Source: Gemmatimonadota bacterium
GTDB lineage: Bacteria > Gemmatimonadota > Gemmatimonadetes > Gemmatimonadales > GWC2-71-9
NCBI GenBank assembly: GCA_003222055.1
Contig: QHUT01000070.1
Span: forward strand, 1 to 64,000
Length of the DNA: 64,000 bases
Direction of reading: 5' to 3'
Shown piece after piece: positions 50,870-59,159 of the stretch. Each line of letters opens with the position of its first letter. The first letter of the stretch is position 1. The position numbers and the translations under genes were made by a program. The notes beneath the pieces are model-generated. The model had not been told where the DNA came from, searched no databases, and saw only the letters and a program-made list of their open reading frames with translations.

Positions 50870-53800
50870 TTAGAAGGTCGGCCCGAGACTCACCGTCCAG
50901 TAGGCGCCGGGGTGATCCGGCCGATTGAGCGGCTTGGTGATGTCGAACCGCAGCACCACGAAGCCGAGGAAGTTCATGCGGATCGAGCCGCCCCAGCTCC
51001 GCACGGGCGCGCGGTAGACCTCTTCATTTTGGCCTGCGCGGTTCCACACGACGCAGGAGCCAGCGGAGCCATCGCACGACGTGCCGTTCCAGGCGAGACC
51101 GATGTCGTAGAACAGGGCGCCTTCGATGGGTGGGAGCCCGACGGGCAAGAAGCCGAGCACCAGGCTGCGCGTCAGCGGGAAGCGCAGCTCCGCGTTGACC
51201 ACGGCGATCTTCGACCCGATGAGCTGGTCCAGACTGCTGCAGCGGGTGTATCCGCTGCTGCTCGTGTTGGGATTCAAGCACTCGTTGTCGAGGATCGAGC
51301 CCGCGGTGTAGCCGCGCAACAGCTCCGTGTTGCCGAGGAACTGCGGGAATATGTTAGCGTCGCGGCCGAAGCGGCCGGAGAACAGGCCGCGCACCGCGAG
51401 CGTGAACGGTCGAGCGAAGAAGTAGCGGCGCCAGTCGGCAAGGCCGGACGTGAACCGCCAGTCGCCGAACGTGGGGGAGAGCTCGAGCCGGGAGCGCGCT
51501 CCCGCGAACGGCCCGACGTAGCCGAACAACGCGTTGTCGTGGACCACGGCGATCTGCGGCCCGTAGTAGCTGATGGAAGCTCCGTCCACGGTCGCGGGGT
51601 CGCCGACGCCACAGACCGCGTGCGGAAAGGCTCGCTCCACGCAAAAGTCCTGCTGTAGTATCGCTTGACTGATGTTCGAGAAATGGCCGCCGAGCTCCAA
51701 ACGATCGAAGCGGTTGAACGGATAGAAGCCTTGCGCGAACACGTCGCGGATCACGAACCGCTCGATCTGGGACGTGACGATGACCGAGTTCGAGTCCGAG
51801 GGGTTGGGCTGCACCAGGGCCGGCAGGTATATGTACAGCGGCTCCTGGGACCCCCCGAACGCCCAGTTGAGGCGGTGGGCCTGGTTGATGTAGGCGGCGA
51901 GGACCTGCGCTTCGCTCAGCCGTCCGTTGACGGCGCCCGAGAACACCATCGTGTGGTTGCCCAAGATGTCCGACAGCGAGATGGCGGTGCCGCCGAAGAA
52001 GCCGCGTCCGAAGTTGTCGCGCGCGTACCCCACGGTCGGCTGAGCCACGTAATCGGGCGTGTAGCGGGTATGGTAGTCCTTGAACGTGAACTCAGTGGTG
52101 TCCGGGAGGGCAGGAGAGGAGTCGAGCAGCGCCTTCACCGACACCGCTCCGGGTCCCGCGCCCGAGTCGGACGACTGCGGCGCGCTCCCGGACGCGCGGA
52201 AGCCCGTGGGGGACCGGTACACCGAGGCGCCGCCGCGCTGCTCCGCGGCGGGTGGGGGAGTGGCCGCCTGCTCGGCCGGCTTCGCCGCCTGTCCCGCCTC
52301 GCGCTGCTGGGCGGCGAGCAGCGACGTCACCGGCATGGTGGCGGGCGGCTGGTACGGCTGGCGGCGCAGCGACCGGGGGTTGTCGACCGCGTATACGTTG
52401 TATTCGCCCTCTTCGTAGTAGGCGAAGGCGAGCCGGTCGGCCTCGTGCGCCCAGGAGAGGCAAGGCGAGAGCGGCGTGATGCCCGACACGCCGGTGTACA
52501 CGTCGGTGAGCTGGTAGATGTTGCCGTTGCCCACGTCGTACAGGAACACGTTGCTGATGCCGGAGCGGTCGGAGACGAACGCGAGCGACTTGCCGTCGGG
52601 TGCCCAGACCGGGTCGATGTTCTTCCCCTGATCCATGTGCCCCAAGAGCTCGATGGTGCCCTTGTCGAGATGGAACAGGGCGATGCGCATGTTGCCGAAC
52701 TTGAGGTCGTCGAAGTCGGTCTTGGCGCCGCGGTCGGTCGCGAACGCGATCGTTTTGCCGTCGGGGGCCCAGGACGGCTGGAGGTCGGCGTACTTGTCGT
52801 TGGTGAGCCGGCGCAGGTCGGAGCCGTCCGCGTTGACGATGAACAGGTCCGAGAGGCCGCCGTCGTAGCCCGTGAACGCCAGCTGCTTGGCGTCCGGGGA
52901 CCAGGCCGGCGTGGTGAGCCCGTTCAGCGGCAGGGGGATGCGGCGCACTTCCTCGTCCTTCTTCACGTCCAGGATCACGAGGTCGTCGCGGTCCTTGCGC
53001 TTCGCGGCGATGGCGAAGTAGCGGCCGTCGGGCGAGAACGAGCCGGCCGAGTTGATGAAGCGCAGGCTTTCGTAGTTGTTCGACAGCGTCGATTTCACGA
53101 GACGCCGCAGCACTTTGCCCGTCTCCGCGTCGGCGAGGTAGAGGTCGACGAAGAACGAGTTTTCCTCGCTGAAATACGCGATCTGGCGGCCGTCGGGGGT
53201 GAGTGCCGGCGCGATGTGCAGCGTGCCCTCGGAACGCTTGCGGGTGAGCAGGGGCTGTGCGATGCGGCGGGCCCGGTAGTGGTCGGCGAGCTGGGGCAGG
53301 TAGGTGGTCTGCACCGCGTCGCGCCACCCGCTGATCAGCTCGTCCAGGTTGACTCCGATCACGCGCTTGAACGCGCCCTCGACCCCCGCGGACGTCGACG
53401 CCTGCAGGATCTGGCCGACCGCTTCGTCGCCCCACTTCTCTCCGATGTAGTCCCAGATCGCGTGCCCGAAGTAGTAAGGGAACACCTCCTCATAGCTCAG
53501 TTGCTGGAGTGTCGGGAGGTGGCCTTCCACGGCCGCGTCCCGCAGCCACATGGCGGTGTGGTTGTCGATCGGCCCGACCGAGAGGTATTCCGCCATGCCT
53601 TCCATGAACCAGAGCGGCGGGGCGACATTGACGAGCGTCTGGATACCGGCGCCGATGCGACCGCGGCTGAACACGTCGTACTGGAACTGGTGCACCATCT
53701 CGTGCCCGATCACGTGGTCCAGTTCCTCGTAGGCGCCCGTGAACGGCAGCACCATGCGGTGCTTGAAGAAATCGGTGCTGCCCTGGAGGCCTTCGAAGAC

Positions 53801-54118
53801 GTCCGTGACGTTCGTCTGCTGGAAGTCCGACTGCGAGGCATACAAGATGATCGGCTTCCGGCCCAGGAACTGGTGATGCAACACCCGCGACAGCCGGGCG
53901 TACCACCGCTCGGCGATGCGGGCGGCGTCCAGCGCGCCCGCCCGCTCGGCCGGATAGTAATAGACCTCGAAGTGCTCGGTCTGGATGATGCGGAAGTCGA
54001 AGGACTTGTACTGCACCTTGTTCTTCCCGAAGCACTGCAAGCACTGCGCCGGGAGCGACGCCGCGCCGAACAGCGCGAGCGCCGCCACGATCCCGCCGAT
54101 GCGTCGCATGACCGTCAT
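50870..54118 (-). CDS. Metalloprotease-like / TolB-propeller / outer-membrane barrel fusion protein
   Basis: This 1082-residue exported protein has three parts. After the signal RRIGGIVAALALFGAASLPAQ, residues 30-280 form a peptidase-MA-like domain with HVIGHEMVHQFQYD (HExxH) and the downstream Glu in LWFMEGMAEYLS. Residues 330-640 hold TolB/PD40 repeats (ALTPDGRQIAYFSEE, SWAPDGKTIAFATDRG, VWAPDGKSLAFVSDRS). The last 400 residues form a BamA/Omp85-like barrel ending YWTVSLGPTF with terminal Phe. The start ATG 54118 overlaps the rsfS stop. I infer an outer-membrane anchored peptidase or assembly factor. Confidence 0.85.
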   Translation of the reverse strand: MTVMRRIGGIVAALALFGAASLPAQCLQCFGKNKVQYKSFDFRIIQTEHFEVYYYPAERAGALDAARIAERWYARLSRVLHHQFLGRKPIILYASQSDFQQTNVTDVFEGLQGSTDFFKHRMVLPFTGAYEELDHVIGHEMVHQFQYDVFSRGRIGAGIQTLVNVAPPLWFMEGMAEYLSVGPIDNHTAMWLRDAAVEGHLPTLQQLSYEEVFPYYFGHAIWDYIGEKWGDEAVGQILQASTSAGVEGAFKRVIGVNLDELISGWRDAVQTTYLPQLADHYRARRIAQPLLTRKRSEGTLHIAPALTPDGRQIAYFSEENSFFVDLYLADAETGKVLRRLVKSTLSNNYESLRFINSAGSFSPDGRYFAIAAKRKDRDDLVILDVKKDEEVRRIPLPLNGLTTPAWSPDAKQLAFTGYDGGLSDLFIVNADGSDLRRLTNDKYADLQPSWAPDGKTIAFATDRGAKTDFDDLKFGNMRIALFHLDKGTIELLGHMDQGKNIDPVWAPDGKSLAFVSDRSGISNVFLYDVGNGNIYQLTDVYTGVSGITPLSPCLSWAHEADRLAFAYYEEGEYNVYAVDNPRSLRRQPYQPPATMPVTSLLAAQQREAGQAAKPAEQAATPPPAAEQRGGASVYRSPTGFRASGSAPQSSDSGAGPGAVSVKALLDSSPALPDTTEFTFKDYHTRYTPDYVAQPTVGYARDNFGRGFFGGTAISLSDILGNHTMVFSGAVNGRLSEAQVLAAYINQAHRLNWAFGGSQEPLYIYLPALVQPNPSDSNSVIVTSQIERFVIRDVFAQGFYPFNRFDRLELGGHFSNISQAILQQDFCVERAFPHAVCGVGDPATVDGASISYYGPQIAVVHDNALFGYVGPFAGARSRLELSPTFGDWRFTSGLADWRRYFFARPFTLAVRGLFSGRFGRDANIFPQFLGNTELLRGYTAGSILDNECLNPNTSSSGYTRCSSLDQLIGSKIAVVNAELRFPLTRSLVLGFLPVGLPPIEGALFYDIGLAWNGTSCDGSAGSCVVWNRAGQNEEVYRAPVRSWGGSIRMNFLGFVVLRFDITKPLNRPDHPGAYWTVSLGPTF

Positions 54119-54522
54119 CCTTTCGCCCCGCCCTCGGGTGCGCCCGCCGCGAGCACCGGGGCGTCGCCCCACAGGCGCTCGAGCTGATAGAACTCCCGCA
54201 ATTCCGGATGAAAAACGTGCACCACGAAATCCACGTAGTCGAGCAGCACCCACCGCCCCTGGACCAGTCCTTCCACGTGATGCGGCACGATGCCGCGCGG
54301 CTCGAGCGCGGTCATCAAGTGTTCCGCCATCCCCCGCACGTGGGCGTCCGAGGTCCCCGACACGATCACGAAAAAATCCGCCGCAGCCGTCAGGCCACGG
54401 AGGTCGAGCACCATCGGGTCGATCCCTTTACGGTCGACGAGCGCCGCCGTCACGAGCTGCAGCGCCGTCAGTGCATCGCCGCCGGGGCGCCCCGCCGGGC
54501 GCCCGCTTCGCCTGCTAGTCAT
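54115..54522 (-). CDS. rsfS: Ribosome silencing factor RsfS
   Basis: RsfS binds ribosomal protein L14 and blocks subunit joining in starved cells. The 135-residue protein shows the family core MVLDLRGLTAAADFFVIVSGTSDAHVRGMAEHL and the C-terminal GRWVLLDYVDFVVHVFHPELREFYQLERLWGDAP (in parts). The location after rplI fits a ribosome-related operon. Its TGA overlaps the ATG of the large barrel protein gene. The Gly/Pro-rich ends are unremarkable. Confidence 0.95.
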   Translation of the reverse strand: MTSRRSGRPAGRPGGDALTALQLVTAALVDRKGIDPMVLDLRGLTAAADFFVIVSGTSDAHVRGMAEHLMTALEPRGIVPHHVEGLVQGRWVLLDYVDFVVHVFHPELREFYQLERLWGDAPVLAAGAPEGGAKG

Positions 54523-54561
54523 AGTGCGCCAGCGCCACGTTTGTTCCGTGACACGCGTCCC

Positions 54562-55005
54562 CTATTCCTTGACGACGCTCACCTGGATTTCGGGACGCAC
54601 GTCGGGGTGCAGCTTGATGCCGACCCGGAACTCGCCCAGCTCGCGGATCGGCTCGGGCAGATCCACCTTGCGCTTGTCCACTTTGATCCCGAGCTCCTCG
54701 AGCTTGCGCTGCACATCCCCCGCCGTGACCGAGCCGTACAGCTTGTCCTCGTCCCCGACCTTGACGGCGAAGCTGAGGCGGACCTCGGCGATGCGGCTGG
54801 CCTCGGTCTCGGCGGCGCTCTTCTCGTCGGCGCGCTGGCGGGCGATCCGCGCCGCTTCGTACGCGATCTTTTTCTTGTTGGCCTCGGTGGCGGGGTACGC
54901 GAGCCCCTTCGGCAGCAGGTAGTTGCGGGCGTAGCCGTCCTTCACCTTCACCACGTCGCCCGCGGCGCCCAGGTGCTGCACGTGTTCACGCAGGATCACT
55001 TCCAT
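54562..55005 (-). CDS. rplI: 50S ribosomal protein L9
   Basis: This 147-residue protein is of the standard L9 type. The N-terminal domain is MEVILREHVQHLGAAGDVVKVKDGYARNYLLPKGLA, the connecting helix is KIAYEAARIARQRADEKSAAETEAS, and the C-terminal domain includes LYGSVTAGDVQRKL. The start is ATG 55005. It is part of the conserved rpsF-rpsR-rplI block, separated from rpsR by a membrane-protein gene. Confidence 0.97.
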   Translation of the reverse strand: MEVILREHVQHLGAAGDVVKVKDGYARNYLLPKGLAYPATEANKKKIAYEAARIARQRADEKSAAETEASRIAEVRLSFAVKVGDEDKLYGSVTAGDVQRKLEELGIKVDKRKVDLPEPIRELGEFRVGIKLHPDVRPEIQVSVVKE

Positions 55006-55036
55006 GGTTCGTGTTCCTCAATGACTCGGAAAAGGT

Positions 55037-55573
55037 TCAGGCCGGCGTGGCGAGCGGCGCGCGGGCGATCGCCGCATGACTCCGCCAGGCGAGCGCGAGG
55101 GCGACGAGCGTCTCGAGCACGAGCCACACCGGCCAGCCGCCGGCGAGCAGCCGTACCAGGAGCTCGAAGGCCGGGTACAGGCCCGGCGCGACCTCGATCA
55201 CGCGCCGCACGGCCCCGCTCGCGTCGCGGGTCGCCTCCCATTGGACCTCCTGCCACACCGACCGACCCACGGTGAGCGGCGCGAGTACCGCGACGCCGGC
55301 CGCCGTGTAGAGACACGCCCGCAGCGCGAGCGGCCAGAAACGCGCGCCGGCGGGGCGGACGGCGGCGCAGGCGGCGAACGCAACCGACACCAGGACGATC
55401 CAAGCACGGTCCAGGGCGCCGAGCAAGCCTGCCACGGGCGCGAGGAGCAGCGCCACGCCGGCCGCGGCCGCGACGGCCAGCCCCACCCACTCTCCCCGGG
55501 ATCCCGGTCGCGCCGCCACCCGCAGCGCGGCGAACGACAGCGCCACGAGGCTGAGCCAGCGACCCGCCGTCAG
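55037..55573 (-). CDS. Membrane protein between rpsR and rplI, DUF2232-like position
   Basis: This is a protein of about 178 residues, almost entirely hydrophobic, with five or so helices ([89 protein letters not shown]). No motif is diagnostic, but DUF2232/YybS membrane proteins commonly occupy this slot in rpsF-rpsR-rplI operons. CTG 55573 overlaps the rpsR stop (CTGA) and gives the complete first helix. GTG 55546 is the first conventional alternative and would start inside that helix. Confidence 0.7.
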   Translation of the reverse strand: MTAGRWLSLVALSFAALRVAARPGSRGEWVGLAVAAAAGVALLLAPVAGLLGALDRAWIVLVSVAFAACAAVRPAGARFWPLALRACLYTAAGVAVLAPLTVGRSVWQEVQWEATRDASGAVRRVIEVAPGLYPAFELLVRLLAGGWPVWLVLETLVALALAWRSHAAIARAPLATPA

Positions 55574-55791
55574 CCGGCGTACCCCTTGATGTAGGGCAGC
55601 AGCGCCAGCTGGCGCGCCCGCTTGATCGCGGTCGCGAGTTGTCGCTGGTGCCGCGCGCACATCCCCGACAGCCGGCTCGGGAGAATCTTGCCGCGCTCCG
55701 TCAGGAACCTTCCCAAGGTGCGGTCGTCCTTGTAGTCGAGCACTCGCACGCCGGACTCGCACACGGGGCACGTCTTGGCGGGCCGCCTCAT
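55570..55791 (-). CDS. rpsR: 30S ribosomal protein S18
   Basis: This 73-residue protein has the N-terminal [47 protein letters not shown] core (in parts) and the typical tail [11 protein letters not shown]. Three cysteines (CPVC and GMC) suggest a zinc-binding S18 variant. ATG 55791 overlaps the rpsF stop. The longer track ORF starts within rpsF and is a shadow. Confidence 0.96.
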   Translation of the reverse strand: MRRPAKTCPVCESGVRVLDYKDDRTLGRFLTERGKILPSRLSGMCARHQRQLATAIKRARQLALLPYIKGYAG

Positions 55792-56156
55792 GCGTCGTCC
55801 TCCTCGATCTCGTCGACGACATCCGCTGCGATGACCGCGGGCGCGGCCTCGGGTTTGGCGGGCAGCCCTTCGGACACGACCACCAGGAACCGCAGCACAC
55901 CTTCGTCGAGCTTCACGGCACGCTCGTACTCGGGGAGCAGCGCCCCCGCGGTCTCGTATTGCGCGACGACGTAAAAGCCGGCGTCCTTCTTCTTGATGGG
56001 GAAGGCGAGTGAACGCTTGCCCCACTGCGCGACGTTTGTGATGGTGCCCTTACCCTCCCTGGTGAGGAGGGCGTGGAACCGCTCCAGCTTTTCGCTGATC
56101 GCGGGCTCTTCCAGCGCGGGATCGAAGATGTAGACGGTCTCGTAGCGACGAGCCAT
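55788..56156 (-). CDS. rpsF: 30S ribosomal protein S6
   Basis: This 122-residue protein starts [27 protein letters not shown] at ATG 56156, preceded by a strong aaagggaggt. The RNA-binding core includes [24 protein letters not shown]. The C-terminus is extended by a short acidic tail ([11 protein letters not shown]). It is the first gene of the long minus-strand ribosomal/envelope/segregation train that runs down to lolA. Confidence 0.96.
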   Translation of the reverse strand: MARRYETVYIFDPALEEPAISEKLERFHALLTREGKGTITNVAQWGKRSLAFPIKKKDAGFYVVAQYETAGALLPEYERAVKLDEGVLRFLVVVSEGLPAKPEAAPAVIAADVVDEIEEDDA

Positions 56157-56467
56157 GCCACCTCCCTTTGGTCGTAGGCGACCCGACGCAGGTGCCGCGT
56201 CGAGTAGGGGATTCAAGAACGCGGAAAGATAGAGCCGCGGCGGAGAGTGGGGAAGGGCGTGTCGCGCGGGTGATGTCGCTCACGCATGCCCTCGCGCGAT
56301 GCCCGATTTTGGGGCCGGGCCGGCACGGTGTGACGACCATCACGCTACGAAACGCCCCGCTCAATCATCCTTTCGATAAGCACTTGCACCGGGGCTGCGA
56401 CTCAGAGGCAGCGCATGGCACCGCTCTTGCCTTACCAGGATGACGGACGGGCATCAGGAAGGAACGA
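56157..56467. other. Intergenic region between rpsF and the JAB-domain gene
   Basis: This 311-bp divergent region contains the rpsF Shine-Dalgarno at its left edge. A weak TATCTT (minus strand, about 56226-56231) may serve rpsF. I see no clear promoter for the right-hand gene, no RNA gene and no repeat element. Confidence 0.5.
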
Positions 56468-57076
56468 ATGCAAGCAGCAGGTCTCTGGATTCTCGCGCGC
56501 GCTACGCGCGCCGCTGCGGCGGCGGCAGGGTTGCTCACCCTGCTGGCGCTGCAGCCGGAGCCTGCCCGTCTCACGGCGGTCGCGTCGGTGCGCGTTTCGC
56601 ACGCGCGGGCGCTCGTACTCTCCGAGCAGGCGCGTCGCTACCTGATCCTGCAGTATCGGTCGTTCCCCACGGAGTTCATGGGCTGCATGATCGGCGAGGT
56701 CCACGGCAACGCGGTGATCGTGCATCGTATCGCGCCCGCCGATGTCGATCCGAAGCAGTCCACGGAGACGCGCGTCGTGCCGAAGCAGACATGCGAGGAC
56801 GCCGGCTGGATGGGTACGGTGGGCGTGATCCACAGTCACCCCACTGGCGAGCGCTGCTGGTACTTCTTCCCGGGCACGCAGGTGGCGACGTCGGACGCCC
56901 AGTCGTTCGGACGCCAGCCCTATCCGGTGGACGCCATCATGTGCGGTGACCGCGTGGTCTGGATCAGCCGCGACATGGCACAGCAGCAGGTGCACCTGGT
57001 CGAGACGGACCCGCATCCGGTCGCGCGGCTGCTCCAGCGGGGCATCCGCGTGCCCGCCGGTTCCGCGGCGCCGTAG
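56468..57076 (+). CDS. Exported JAB/MPN (Mov34)-domain protein
   Basis: This 202-residue protein has a JAMM-type metalloprotease core: the Glu in FPTEFMGCMIGEV, the VGVIHSHPTG zinc motif (HxHP) and an ATSDAQSF segment supplying the Asp. The usual Ser two to three positions before that Asp is shifted, so activity is uncertain. The N-terminus has an Arg pair and a long Ala/Leu hydrophobic stretch (AAAAAAGLLTLLALQPEPA), which looks like a signal peptide or anchor. Most bacterial JAB proteins are cytosolic, so export would be notable. The start ATG 56468 follows ggaaggaa. Confidence 0.78.
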   Translation: MQAAGLWILARATRAAAAAAGLLTLLALQPEPARLTAVASVRVSHARALVLSEQARRYLILQYRSFPTEFMGCMIGEVHGNAVIVHRIAPADVDPKQSTETRVVPKQTCEDAGWMGTVGVIHSHPTGERCWYFFPGTQVATSDAQSFGRQPYPVDAIMCGDRVVWISRDMAQQQVHLVETDPHPVARLLQRGIRVPAGSAAP

Positions 57077-57135
57077 GCCCCTCCCACTCCGCTCTCCCCG
57101 GGACGCGGGCACGCGTCACGCAGTAGATTCCGGCT

Positions 57136-57864
57136 GTGAAGCCCGTCGCGCTGAGCGGCCTGCTCGTCCTGTGCGTGGGCGTCCCTCGTTTGCCGGCGCA
57201 GGTCGGGCGTGACACCACCGCCCGCATCGTAGGGACGGCGCGGTCGTCCACCAATGGCCTCCCGATCGCCGGCGTGATGGTCGCCCTGCGGGGGGCCCGC
57301 GCGTTCGGCGTGAGCGATAGCGCCGGGGCCTTTGCGCTCGCCGGGCTTCCGCCGGGACGGCAGACGGTCCGCATCCTCTACCGCGACAGCCTGTCGTACG
57401 ACAGCGAGGTCACGCTGAAGCGCGGCAAGACGCTGGCGCTCTCGGTGCTGCTCGACGTCGACGCGGTGGAGTTGAGCCCGATCGTCGTCGAGGCGAGGAG
57501 CTGGCGCGCCGACCGCAGTCTGGCCGGCTTCTACGACCGTAAGAAGTGGCGGTTCGGCCGGTTCTACACGCTGGCCGATCTCGATCGCCGCCACGGGCTC
57601 TCGCTGCGAACACTGTTGGGGGAGTCGGGAGTGCAACTGCGGTGCGGTGCCATGTACTGCCTGCCCTTCAGCGGGATCATGGGCGGATGCGTGATGTCGC
57701 TGTTCTACGACGGCATGCGACTGCCGGCCGATCAGATCGAGATGATACGGCTCGATGAGCTCGCCGGTGTCGAGGTGTACAAGCACGGCTTCGACGTGCC
57801 CATAGAGTTCCAGAACCCCTTCGGGGGTGACTGCGGCGCCGTTTTGGCGTGGAGCCGGTACTGA
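57136..57864 (+). CDS. Exported CarboxypepD-regulatory-like / TonB-plug-like protein without barrel
   Basis: This 242-residue protein starts at GTG 57136 with signal VALSGLLVLCVGVPRLPAQ. Residues 28-110 form a carboxypeptidase-regulatory beta sandwich (RIVGTARSSTNGLPIAGVMVALRG, AGLPPGRQTVRILYRDS). Residues 115-242 resemble a TonB-receptor plug (LSPIVVEARS, LFYDGMRLPADQIEMIRLDELAGVEVY). The protein stops where the barrel of a receptor would begin. Four cysteines lie in the plug part. It may be a stand-alone periplasmic domain or a truncated receptor. It is adjacent to the lipoprotein gene by a one-base overlap. Confidence 0.75.
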   Translation: MKPVALSGLLVLCVGVPRLPAQVGRDTTARIVGTARSSTNGLPIAGVMVALRGARAFGVSDSAGAFALAGLPPGRQTVRILYRDSLSYDSEVTLKRGKTLALSVLLDVDAVELSPIVVEARSWRADRSLAGFYDRKKWRFGRFYTLADLDRRHGLSLRTLLGESGVQLRCGAMYCLPFSGIMGGCVMSLFYDGMRLPADQIEMIRLDELAGVEVYKHGFDVPIEFQNPFGGDCGAVLAWSRY

Positions 57865-59141
57865 TGCGACGGCTGCTCGCCCGGCTCACCGTGCCGGCGT
57901 GCCTCCTCGGCGCCTGTCGCGGACCGAGTAAGGAGCCCGGGCACATCGCCATCGAAGATCGGATCCCCCTTCCTGGCCCTCCCCCCGCTGCGCTCGCACT
58001 GTCGGAGTTTCGACCCCGGATGCGCGCTGATGTCGATAGCGGGGGGCGTTGCCGCGAGGATTTCTATTGGAGCGCACGCGGGTATCGGGCGGTTGTGTGG
58101 CGGCGTGACGGCGAAAACCGTCGGTTTTGGAAGATCCAAGTCGCCACGGACAGCGCCGGTGTGGTACGGCGCTATTACGAGGACCGGTACGGCTACACGG
58201 CCGGCCGCACGATCATTCTGGTCGACTTCGACGCGGGCCGGGGCTCGGTGGAGAACGACATCCCCGATCTACCGGCCCAGACCGCCGCCGCCGATGCGGC
58301 AACTGTGTTTCACGCGCCGCAGCTCGACGATCCCTCTCTGCAGGCCGCCCGTATCCTCGAACGCTGCCGCGCGTCGCTCGACCCGTGGGGCTCGCTCGCC
58401 CGCTTCCCCGACAGTTTGACCGCGCCGCCGCCACCGCGCCCGCTCCCTCGCGTGGCGAGCGTTGACCGGTCGTTCCGGGATTCCACACTCGGCGTGGGAT
58501 ACCTCGCGCCCGGGGCGGATGGTGTCAACAGTTTCAGCGGCTTTGAATGGTTCCGCCACGTGATCGTGCCCGTATACGACGGACCGTCCGGGCCCGTCGC
58601 GGCGTGGCTGGCGCGCGGATGGGTGGCGCGGCGGCGGGCGCCGCGCTGGAGCTGGGGCGAATGGACGGTCGGCGGGTGGATCGGCACGTCGTCTGAGGGC
58701 ACCGCCCTTCCGGTCCTGGTGCTGCGGGACGACGGTTGGCTCCGGTTCCGTTACGCGCCGCCGACGACGGGCGACGACGGAACGGTTTGGACGCACCGGT
58801 CGCACCTTGCGGTGGGAGATGTCACGTTGGCGGTCACTCGGTGGGAAGACCACTTTCTGCATCAGGACGTGCCCACCTACTTCCGGGAGCTCGGGCGACA
58901 TCCGCTGCGTGGCGCCCGCGGCGACACGAGCGCCGTGCTCGCGTGGCTCGAGGGGCGCGTCGGCAGGGTGCCCGAGTACAGCGTCGCTCCTCTTGAGATC
59001 GACGGAGACTGGATGAGGGTTCGCGTGCAGTGGCCGGGCCAATGGTGCGGGACCGCGCCGCAACGCACGGCGGAGGGTTGGATCCGGTGGCGGCGGCCCG
59101 ATACGGGACCGATGGTTGCGATTCGTGGGTTCATCTGCTGA
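57864..59141 (+). CDS. Large putative lipoprotein, hypothetical
   Basis: This 425-residue protein begins MRRLLARLTVPACLLGAC, with a LGAC lipobox, at ATG 57864 overlapping the upstream TGA by one base. The body is rich in Trp, Arg and Asp (WFRHVIVPVYDGPSGPVAAWLARGW, WSWGEWTVGGWIGT), suggesting a beta-rich or SH3-like periplasmic domain, and ends with WCGTAPQRTAEGWIRWRR. No catalytic motif or family is recognised. It is the last gene of the small envelope cluster and converges on ychF. Confidence 0.72.
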   Translation: MRRLLARLTVPACLLGACRGPSKEPGHIAIEDRIPLPGPPPAALALSEFRPRMRADVDSGGRCREDFYWSARGYRAVVWRRDGENRRFWKIQVATDSAGVVRRYYEDRYGYTAGRTIILVDFDAGRGSVENDIPDLPAQTAAADAATVFHAPQLDDPSLQAARILERCRASLDPWGSLARFPDSLTAPPPPRPLPRVASVDRSFRDSTLGVGYLAPGADGVNSFSGFEWFRHVIVPVYDGPSGPVAAWLARGWVARRRAPRWSWGEWTVGGWIGTSSEGTALPVLVLRDDGWLRFRYAPPTTGDDGTVWTHRSHLAVGDVTLAVTRWEDHFLHQDVPTYFRELGRHPLRGARGDTSAVLAWLEGRVGRVPEYSVAPLEIDGDWMRVRVQWPGQWCGTAPQRTAEGWIRWRRPDTGPMVAIRGFIC

Positions 59142-59159
59142 CGTTCCGCCGCCCGTTCG

